From positions 1-5,122 of the forward strand of contig DFSK01000093.1 in NCBI GenBank assembly GCA_002378605.1: a stretch of 5,122 nt of DNA, written 5' to 3'. This DNA comes from Alphaproteobacteria bacterium UBA3439 (GTDB taxonomy: Bacteria > Pseudomonadota > Alphaproteobacteria > Puniceispirillales > Puniceispirillaceae). A model generated the notes under the pieces. It worked only from the letters and a program-made list of their open reading frames with translations. It was not told where the DNA came from and did no database searches. The translations under genes and the position numbers were made by a program. Shown one piece after another: positions 1-4,609 of the stretch (its first letter is position 1; every line of letters begins with the position of its first letter).

Positions 1-1
1 T

Positions 2-241
2 GGTTATCAGACCGATCTTGCCAAACAGATCCGTGATGAGGTGGCAATGCCGATCATCGCTGTTGGGATGATTACCGACCCAATTCAGGCTGAAACGATT
101 ATCCGCACTGGACAGGCCGATATGGTTGCCTTGGCGCGTGAGTTTTTGCGAGATCCGCATTGGACATGGCGCGCGGCAAAGGCGCTTCGCAGCACGTCAT
201 CAGTGCCAGATCAATATGCACGCGCCGTCACCTTTAGCTAG
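2..241 (+). CDS. NADH:flavin oxidoreductase, old yellow enzyme family (YqjM/XenA class), C-terminal part only
   Basis: This is the last 79 residues of an FMN-dependent ene-reductase; the 5' part lies left of the window and the frame is open from base 2. Members reduce activated C=C bonds (enals, enones, quinones, nitro compounds) with NAD(P)H in the cytoplasm. The visible part covers the end of the TIM barrel: GYQ, then IIAVGMITDP, then ADMVALAREFLRDP. The last two match the loops that hold the FMN phosphate in YqjM. The tail QYARA resembles the YqjM tail QYERGW, where an arginine reaches into the neighbouring subunit's active site. The GTG at 41 is an internal valine codon, not a start, because homology continues upstream of it. 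The catalytic His/Tyr/Cys residues lie outside the window. Family assignment is firm; substrate is unknown. dinB follows on the same strand after 90 bases. Confidence 0.9.
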   Translation, partial: GYQTDLAKQIRDEVAMPIIAVGMITDPIQAETIIRTGQADMVALAREFLRDPHWTWRAAKALRSTSSVPDQYARAVTFS

Positions 242-286
242 GGGATAGCTGGGCATTGGCCTTGTGATGAAGATTGACTCAAAAAC

Positions 287-310
287 GCCAGAATAGAAAC
301 TAACTCTGGC
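287..310 (+). other. Small hairpin just upstream of the dinB ribosome binding site
   Basis: GCCAGA (287-292) and TCTGGC (305-310) form a perfect 6-bp inverted repeat with a 12-base loop. On the plus strand it is followed by AAAAGGAGGA rather than a T-run, so it is not a standard terminator for the upstream gene. It ends four bases before the AGGAGG of dinB. On the opposite strand it is followed by GTTTTTGAG, but no minus-strand gene ends here. It could be a leader structure of dinB or an operator; a short repeat like this can also arise by chance. Confidence 0.35.
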
Positions 311-313
311 AAA

Positions 314-319
314 AGGAGG
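314..319 (+). promoter_or_regulatory. Ribosome binding site of dinB
   Basis: A full AGGAGG lies 12 bases before the ATG at 332. The spacing is somewhat long, but the core is perfect and no better start lies closer in frame. It favours ATG 332 over the in-frame ATG at 365 (residue 12), which has no purine-rich core at a useful distance. Confidence 0.7.
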
Positions 320-331
320 AGTGCTGGCAAC

Positions 332-1681
332 ATGGCCGGTCTTCACGAAACCGAAGCCTATGCCATGCTGTGCCGCAATTGTGGAACAGCTGGGCATGTT
401 GGCAGCGCGGTGCCGTTAACCGCCTGTCCGTCTTGCCAGTCAAACCATATTCGCACCCATCCTGATCTATTCAACCTGACCATTGCGCATATTGATTGCG
501 ATGCCTTTTTTGCGTCGGTTGAAAAGCTGGATAATCCGGCGCTTGCCGATCGACCAGTGATTGTTGGTGGTGGTGATCGCGGGGTTGTTGCGGCGGCATG
601 CTATATCGCCCGTCAATTCGGTGTACGGTCGGCAATGCCAGCATGGCAAGCCTTGAAAAAATGCCCTGATGCGGTGGTGATCCGGCCAAGAATGAGCCGT
701 TACGTTGATATTGGCCAGCAGGTTCGTGACAAAATGCTGTCTTTGACACCATTGGTGCAGCCATTGTCAATTGATGAGGCCTTTCTTGATCTTGCTGGTA
801 CGCAAAAGCTGCATCGTGCCAGTCCGGCCGAAGCGTTGCACCGGCTTCAACAGGAAATCAAACGTGATGTTGGCATTTCGGTTTCGGTTGGGCTGAGTGG
901 CACAAAATCGCTTGCCAAAATGGCATCTGACCGTGATAAGCCTGACGGGTTTTTTGTTATTGGCACGCGCGAAGCGGCGGCATGGCTTGCCCCGCAGCCA
1001 GTTTCGGTTTTGTATGGGGTTGGCAAATCGGCAATCGCACGACTGAATGCGATTGGTGTTTTTACCTGCCATGATCTGGCTGAGGGCGATCCAAAAGCGC
1101 TTTCAGCTGCGCTTGGCAGCCAAACAATAACGGTGATGAATCTTGCCAAGGGCATTGACCCGCGCCCTGTCGTAAGCGAACGCGAAACAAAATCAATTTC
1201 AAATGAAACCACCTTTGCCAAAGATCTGTCCGATCTTGCCGCGCTGGAAACCGAGCTTGAATTTCTATGCCAGAAACTGTCGGCACGGTTGAAAGCAAAG
1301 CAGCTGGCAGGCAGTACAGTGACGCTTAAATTAAAGCGGTCAAACCACCAAATTATCAGCCGAAGCCGAACCGTGACAAGCCGGATCGACAAGGCCTATC
1401 ATCTGTTTGATATTGGCCGTGAACTTTTGCGTCCAGAAATTAAAAAAACGAATTCATACAGATTAATAGGAATTGGTGTTGATAATCTTGGCGAACCTTC
1501 TGAGGCGCGGCTTTTTGATCTTGAAGGCGGTGATGATGATAAGCGCAACCGGCTTGAAGCGGCGGTTGACCAGCTTCATGGCAAAATGGGGATTGATGCG
1601 CTTCGCACGGGCCGCCAATTTGCGCGTGCCCATAATAGATCGGTACAGCAAAAACCGGCCAAAGATAAGCCTGACGATTGA
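332..1681 (+). CDS. dinB: DNA polymerase IV (Y-family translesion polymerase) with N-terminal zinc ribbon
   Basis: This 449-residue protein is a complete Y-family polymerase, which copies damaged or mispaired template in the cytoplasm with low fidelity and no proofreading. Palm/finger motifs are clear: IDCDAFFASVE gives Asp55 (metal) and steric-gate Phe60, GVVAAACYIAR follows, and LSIDEAFLD gives Asp148 and Glu149, completing the catalytic carboxylates. A helix-hairpin-helix thumb motif YGVGK starts at 228. The little finger begins near SISNETT (288) and runs to about 400. Compared with E. coli Pol IV (351 residues) it has about 45 extra N-terminal residues carrying Cys14-x2-Cys17 and Cys32-x2-Cys35, a likely zinc ribbon. 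It also has a Lys-rich tail. A possible but imperfect clamp-binding motif is EARLFDL at 391-397. No GTTC-N7-GTTC SOS box is visible in the 90 bases upstream. It converges on the VOC gene with a 55-base gap. Confidence 0.96.
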   Translation: MAGLHETEAYAMLCRNCGTAGHVGSAVPLTACPSCQSNHIRTHPDLFNLTIAHIDCDAFFASVEKLDNPALADRPVIVGGGDRGVVAAACYIARQFGVRSAMPAWQALKKCPDAVVIRPRMSRYVDIGQQVRDKMLSLTPLVQPLSIDEAFLDLAGTQKLHRASPAEALHRLQQEIKRDVGISVSVGLSGTKSLAKMASDRDKPDGFFVIGTREAAAWLAPQPVSVLYGVGKSAIARLNAIGVFTCHDLAEGDPKALSAALGSQTITVMNLAKGIDPRPVVSERETKSISNETTFAKDLSDLAALETELEFLCQKLSARLKAKQLAGSTVTLKLKRSNHQIISRSRTVTSRIDKAYHLFDIGRELLRPEIKKTNSYRLIGIGVDNLGEPSEARLFDLEGGDDDKRNRLEAAVDQLHGKMGIDALRTGRQFARAHNRSVQQKPAKDKPDD

Positions 1682-1736
1682 TAAGACCAACCATTGATAA
1701 TGCGATTTATGGTGCGGTGCAGATCATCCAAAATGC

Positions 1737-2318
1737 CTAAAACGGGTTTTTGGCGCTGCGGTCTGATGACAATGATTGCGCCTTGGCATGGGCAATTTGT
1801 TCAACTGCATCGGCAATATGATTTTGGTCAATCGTTGCAGCCCCAGCGGCAACGCGGATATGATGCGCTGCGGTCAAGACATCAGTATGGGTCGCACCTG
1901 CTGGCGGTTCAAACCGGTATGATGCCAATTCAATCAACAGGCCTAGCGGGTCGCGAAAATAGATCGAATCCATAAAGCCACGGTCTTTGGGCCCTGAATG
2001 TTTGACCTTGCGTTGGTCAAGCCGGTCAACCGCTTGCCAGAAACTTGCCTGAGACACGGCAAAGGCAATGTGATGCACCTGACCGGGATTCTGGGGAAGG
2101 CGGGTCATTTTTGCGGTGCGGGTCTCATCGGTGAAAACGGTGATTAAACGGCCATCGCCCGGGTCAAAATACAGATGGCCTTCATTCGGATTGTCCAGGT
2201 TTGGCTGTTCAAACACAAAAGGCATACCAAGAACGCCATCCCAAAAATCAATGGATGTCTGGCGGTCTGCACCAACCAAAGTGACGTGATGAACCCCTTG
2301 GGATTGAATTTTACGCAT
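1737..2318 (-). CDS. VOC-superfamily metalloenzyme (glyoxalase/extradiol dioxygenase fold), probable dioxygenase-like
   Basis: This 193-residue protein has the vicinal-oxygen-chelate fold made of two beta-alpha-beta3 modules, at about residues 8-65 and 80-135. Likely metal ligands by alignment to family patterns are His11 (GVHHVTLVGAD), His83 (QVHHIAFAV) and Glu130 (RDPLGLLIELASY). A His/His/Glu set is typical of the superfamily, including ring-cleaving dioxygenases and glyoxalases. The substrate cannot be read from the sequence. About 55 residues follow the fold and look helical (THTDVLTAAHHIRVAAG, then NHIADAVEQIAHA). I recall similar tails in VOC proteins of other proteobacteria. ATG 2318 is the only start: an in-frame TGA lies 30 bases upstream, with no ATG, GTG or TTG between. 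The SD is weak (GGGC). It lies 75 bases downstream of the pirin gene on the same strand, so co-transcription is likely. Confidence 0.88.
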   Translation of the reverse strand: MRKIQSQGVHHVTLVGADRQTSIDFWDGVLGMPFVFEQPNLDNPNEGHLYFDPGDGRLITVFTDETRTAKMTRLPQNPGQVHHIAFAVSQASFWQAVDRLDQRKVKHSGPKDRGFMDSIYFRDPLGLLIELASYRFEPPAGATHTDVLTAAHHIRVAAGAATIDQNHIADAVEQIAHAKAQSLSSDRSAKNPF

Positions 2319-2393
2319 CGAATTTGCCCGATCTATGATGTCTGTTCAATGCGGGTCATAATCCTGCATGACCCGTTTTCAAGCCGTGCTTGC

Positions 2394-3314
2394 CTACCAG
2401 CCAGCGGCACCTGTTTTGATAAAGGTACCATTGTTTAACTCGCGCATAGCAGTTTGTAACTCGGCCTGTGTGTTCATCACAATTGGCCCATGCCATGCAA
2501 CAGGCTCGCGGAGTGGCGCGCCCGAAATCAGCAGGAACCGAACGCCTTCATCGCCTGAGGTGACGGCAACCTCATCACCGGCACCAAAAACCACCAATGT
2601 GCGATTGCCCGACAAATCACGAATTTCCAGCTCTTCGCCCTGAAACTCTTTCTCGACCTTGACGCCAAACGGGTTTGATGCATCTTTGAAGCGCGCGCTA
2701 CCCTCAAAAATATAGGCAAAGCCCTGTCGCCGCGTATCAAACGGAAATCGCTTGAAACAACGCGGGGGAAGGGTGATATCCAGATATTGCGGATCAGCGG
2801 CAATGCCGTCAACCGGCCCTTTATAGCCACGGTAATTTCCGGCAATGATGCGAATTTTACTGCCATCATCATCAAGCATCTCGGAAATTTCCTGCGACTT
2901 GATATCTTGATAGCGCGGTGTTGTCATTTTTTGCGATGATGGCAGATTGGCCCATAGTTGAAAGCCATGCATGGCGCCATCCTTATCGCCTTTTGGCATT
3001 TCTTGATGAATGATGCCCGATCCGGCGGTCATCCATTGAATATCGCCGCCACCAAGCGTGCCGACATTGCCTAGGCTGTCGCCATGATCAACTGTGCCTT
3101 TTAAAACATAGGTGATGGTCTCGATGCCGCGATGCGGGTGCCACGGAAACCCGTTTTTGTAAAGCTGTGGATCATCATTGCGGAAATCATCCATCATCAA
3201 AAAAGGGTCAAATGGTTTGGTGTCGCCAAATCCAAAGATGCGGTGAAGATGGACGCCAGCCCCTTCGGTTGTTGGGCGTGCTTCGCTTGACATTTTAACA
3301 GGACGGATTGACAT
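2394..3314 (-). CDS. Pirin family protein (bicupin, possible quercetin 2,3-dioxygenase)
   Basis: This is a 306-residue bicupin when started at the ATG at 3314. Pirins bind one metal (usually Fe) in the N-terminal cupin; several bacterial members such as E. coli YhhW have quercetinase activity, while others act as protein-binding regulators. The family opening is present (MSIRPVK, then PTTEGAGVHLHRIFG). The metal ligands are intact: HPHRGIET gives His59 and His61, and GIIHQEMP gives His103 and Glu105. QLWANLP and a C-terminal pirin domain (about 175-280, with FEGSARF and LLISGAPLREPV) follow. The reading frame is open 25 codons further upstream, but that extension is not pirin-like. GGAG at 3325-3322 sits 7 bases before ATG 3314 and fixes the start. 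It is first in a likely pirin-VOC unit and diverges from the EamA gene. Confidence 0.93.
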   Translation of the reverse strand: MSIRPVKMSSEARPTTEGAGVHLHRIFGFGDTKPFDPFLMMDDFRNDDPQLYKNGFPWHPHRGIETITYVLKGTVDHGDSLGNVGTLGGGDIQWMTAGSGIIHQEMPKGDKDGAMHGFQLWANLPSSQKMTTPRYQDIKSQEISEMLDDDGSKIRIIAGNYRGYKGPVDGIAADPQYLDITLPPRCFKRFPFDTRRQGFAYIFEGSARFKDASNPFGVKVEKEFQGEELEIRDLSGNRTLVVFGAGDEVAVTSGDEGVRFLLISGAPLREPVAWHGPIVMNTQAELQTAMRELNNGTFIKTGAAGW

Positions 3315-3321
3315 CAAAGAA

Positions 3322-3325
3322 CTCC
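3322..3325 (-). promoter_or_regulatory. Ribosome binding site that sets the pirin start
   Basis: On the minus strand GGAG ends 7 bases before the ATG at 3314. The match to family length and N-terminus agrees with this start rather than the ATG at 3389, which would add 25 residues unlike the family. Confidence 0.65.
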
Positions 3326-3326
3326 A

Positions 3327-3350
3327 GCTTTGCCAAAGCCAAAAGGCTTT
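3327..3350 (-). promoter_or_regulatory. Two overlapping, mutually exclusive hairpins in the pirin leader
   Basis: In the pirin mRNA, bases 3350-3345 (AAAGCC) can pair with 3340-3335 (GGCTTT) across a TTTT loop. Alternatively, 3339-3335 (GCTTT) can pair with 3331-3327 (AAAGC) across a GGC loop. The two share 3335-3339 and cannot form together. The second ends one base before the GGAG ribosome binding site. The pairing is read directly from the sequence; any regulatory effect is inference, and the stems are short. Confidence 0.35.
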
Positions 3351-3540
3351 TTCAGCGTTTTCAAAAATCTTGGTGTGAATGACGATCACCGGCAGAAAAC
3401 CAATAACCCTTCAACGAACATTATCTTAGGCTTTTTAAGTTGTTTTTGCAGGGGGTAATTGGAAAAGAACTTTTGCATTATCGATAAGAATAGCGCGTGA
3501 TTTTTGCAAATTTCGCGGTGAGTTCTGATATGGTTTCTTG

Positions 3541-3569
3541 TTGTTTTCGCGAAAATTCAAGCGCATAAG
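3541..3569 (+). promoter_or_regulatory. Candidate promoter of the EamA transporter gene
   Basis: TTGTTT (3541-3546) and CATAAG (3564-3569) are separated by 17 bases and match 3/6 and 4/6 of the sigma-70 consensus. Transcription would start near 3576, leaving a leader of about 80 bases that contains the palindrome at 3621-3634. A second weak option is TTGGAA (3459-3464) with GATAAG (3483-3488), spacer 18. Both are guesses from weak matches in an AT-rich region. Confidence 0.22.
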
Positions 3570-3602
3570 CAGATAGTCGATAAGATTTCGACATAGCGAA
3601 CG

Positions 3603-3638
3603 GGCGGTCATGATCATCATGTTGCAATTGCAACCGCC
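3603..3638 (+). promoter_or_regulatory. Candidate operator / leader structure upstream of EamA gene
   Basis: GTTGCAATTGCAAC (3621-3634) is a perfect 14-bp palindrome ending 21 bases before the ATG at 3656. A second inverted repeat, GGCGGT (3603-3608) with ACCGCC (3633-3638), encloses it and shares two bases with its right arm. A symmetric site of this size could bind a dimeric helix-turn-helix regulator. I cannot assign a regulator family. Confidence 0.35.
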
Positions 3639-3655
3639 ATTGGGTGAAACCGATT

Positions 3656-4537
3656 ATGAAATTAACGGATAATGTTTTTGGTGCCATTTTTATGGCGGTC
3701 AGCATGCTGTCATTCATTGGGAATGATGCCTTGATGAAATTTCTGTTTCAGACAATTTCGGTTGAGCAGGGCATTTTCATGCGCGGGCTTGTGTCGGTTC
3801 CGCTTCTTGCGGTGATCGCCTATTTTCGCAAAAGCCTGTTTATCCGCATCGATTGGCGAAATTGGCGGGTGATTCTCGTTCGTGCTTTTGCCGAGCTTGC
3901 CTCGACAATGTTGTTTCTAACCGCTTTGGCGCATATGCCGTTAGCCAATATTACCGCCATTTTGCAATCATTGCCGCTGACCGTGACGATGTTTGCTGCG
4001 GTATTTTTTGGCGAGGCGGTTGGCTGGCGTCGGTGGAGCGCCATTCTGGTTGGTTTTATCGGCGTTTTAATCATCATCCGCCCGGGAAGTGATGGTTTTA
4101 ACGAATATGCTGTTCTGGCACTGGTTGCAGTTGGGTTTATCACGTTGCGCGATGCAATTACGCGGCGTCTTGACCGGTCGGTGCCATCGCTATTTGTTGC
4201 CTTTGTGTCGGCCATTCCGATTTTTCTGTTTGGCGGAGCCATGACCGTGACAACGGGCTGGACGCCCATATCCTGGTCAATGGGCATGATTGTGATTGTG
4301 GCTGCGATCGCCATTACTTGCGGATATTCATTTGCCGTCATGGCCATGCGCAATGGGGATATTAGCTTTGTTGCGCCATTTCGCTATACCGGCATGATTT
4401 GGGCGATTTTATTCGGGTTTCTGCTTTTTGGAAATTTGCCTGATCAAATGACAATTTTGGGAAGCTGTATCGTGATTGGCATGGGCGGTTACGCCTTTCA
4501 CCGTGAACGCGTTCGGCAAAAGGCCAGCGCAACCTGA
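3656..4537 (+). CDS. EamA/DMT-superfamily inner-membrane transporter
   Basis: This 293-residue protein is almost entirely hydrophobic, with about ten membrane helices near residues 7-27, 38-57, 70-90, 97-118, 126-143, 150-166, 177-196, 208-228, 238-259 and 265-282. Two EamA repeats are visible. The first ends with MPLANITAILQSLPLTVTMF, then FFGEAVGWRRWSAILVGFIG; the second with GDISFVAPFRYTGMIWAIL, then GNLPDQMTILGS. The family exports or imports metabolites such as amino acids and nucleobase or vitamin-like compounds; the substrate here is unknown. A short basic tail (HRERVRQK) is probably cytoplasmic. I chose ATG 3656, with GGGTGA (3642-3647) as a modest ribosome site, because homologs I recall start with MKL-like sequence. 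The GTG at 3644 would add four residues and has no clear site. It diverges from pirin and converges on the SDR gene. Confidence 0.92.
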   Translation: MKLTDNVFGAIFMAVSMLSFIGNDALMKFLFQTISVEQGIFMRGLVSVPLLAVIAYFRKSLFIRIDWRNWRVILVRAFAELASTMLFLTALAHMPLANITAILQSLPLTVTMFAAVFFGEAVGWRRWSAILVGFIGVLIIIRPGSDGFNEYAVLALVAVGFITLRDAITRRLDRSVPSLFVAFVSAIPIFLFGGAMTVTTGWTPISWSMGMIVIVAAIAITCGYSFAVMAMRNGDISFVAPFRYTGMIWAILFGFLLFGNLPDQMTILGSCIVIGMGGYAFHRERVRQKASAT

Positions 4538-4563
4538 AACAAACCGGTTTCGCACTGGCCTTT
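4519..4563. terminator. Likely bidirectional terminator between EamA and SDR genes
   Basis: AAAGGCCAG (4519-4527) and CTGGCCTTT (4555-4563) are perfect 9-bp inverted arms, separated by 27 bases that include the EamA stop codon. Read rightward the stem ends in CCTTT; read leftward it ends in CCTTTT. Each direction therefore has a short T-run after a GC-rich stem, as expected for a shared terminator of two convergent genes. The loop is long and the rightward T-run is short, so efficiency is uncertain. Confidence 0.5.
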
Positions 4564-4570
4564 CGCCCTA

Positions 4571-4609
4571 GCCTTTTTTGGGGGCCTTTTTTAGGGGCTT
4601 TTTTTGGGG
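4571..4609. repeat. Three-copy 13-bp tandem repeat, consensus GCCTTTTTTGGGG
   Basis: Three head-to-tail units occupy 4571-4583, 4584-4596 and 4597-4609. The first is GCCTTTTTTGGGG, and the second and third each differ from it by one base (A for the first G of the G-run in unit 2, T for the second C in unit 3). The array begins three bases after CTA and runs straight into the SDR stop codon at 4610-4612. The flanks CTAGCC (4568-4573) and GGCTAG (4608-4613) are also inverted. Its long T-runs may help termination of rightward transcription. It could vary in copy number by slippage. Confidence 0.8.

Larger units (their letters stand above)
3315..3655. other. Divergent intergenic region between pirin and EamA genes, palindrome-rich
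   Basis: These 341 bases hold no gene I can support; short minus-strand frames here lack ribosome sites and recognisable products. The region must carry the promoters of both flanking genes. It is AT-rich and contains several perfect palindromes: TTATCGATAA (3478-3487), TTTTCGCGAAAA (3544-3555), ATGATCAT (3610-3617) and GTTGCAATTGCAAC (3621-3634). GTCGA (3576-3580) and TCGAC (3588-3592) form an inverted repeat. TTGCA occurs five times on the plus strand (3446, 3473, 3504, 3622, 3628). TCGATAAGA is repeated directly at 3481 and 3577. For the pirin direction, GATAAT (3425-3420) is a possible -10 without a good -35. Confidence 0.6.

Noticed and set aside
847..1392. Long open frame antisense to dinB
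   Set aside because: It lies entirely opposite strong Y-family coding sequence; its translation shows no family motif.
1690..1753. Terminator between dinB and the VOC gene
   Set aside because: Only weak pairings (ACCAT/ATGGT with a 14-base loop; CCAAAA/TTTTGG overlapping the VOC stop) and no GC-rich stem with a T-run.
3315..3389. N-terminal 25-codon extension of the pirin reading frame (start at 3389)
   Set aside because: It does not resemble pirin, while the ATG at 3314 has a well-spaced GGAG and matches the family N-terminus.
3435..3620. Possible 61-residue minus-strand small protein in the intergenic region
   Set aside because: No ribosome binding site, no recognisable motif, and it overlaps the palindromes and likely promoter region.
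3644..3655. GTG start four codons upstream for the EamA gene
   Set aside because: No ribosome site at proper distance; the ATG at 3656 has GGGTGA upstream and fits the usual N-terminus.
3820..4353. 177-residue frame antisense to the EamA gene
   Set aside because: It is a shadow of a clearly coding membrane protein gene and has no recognisable domain.
4541..4550. AAACCGGTTT palindrome after the EamA stop codon
   Set aside because: It lies inside the loop of the larger inverted repeat and has no other support as an independent site.
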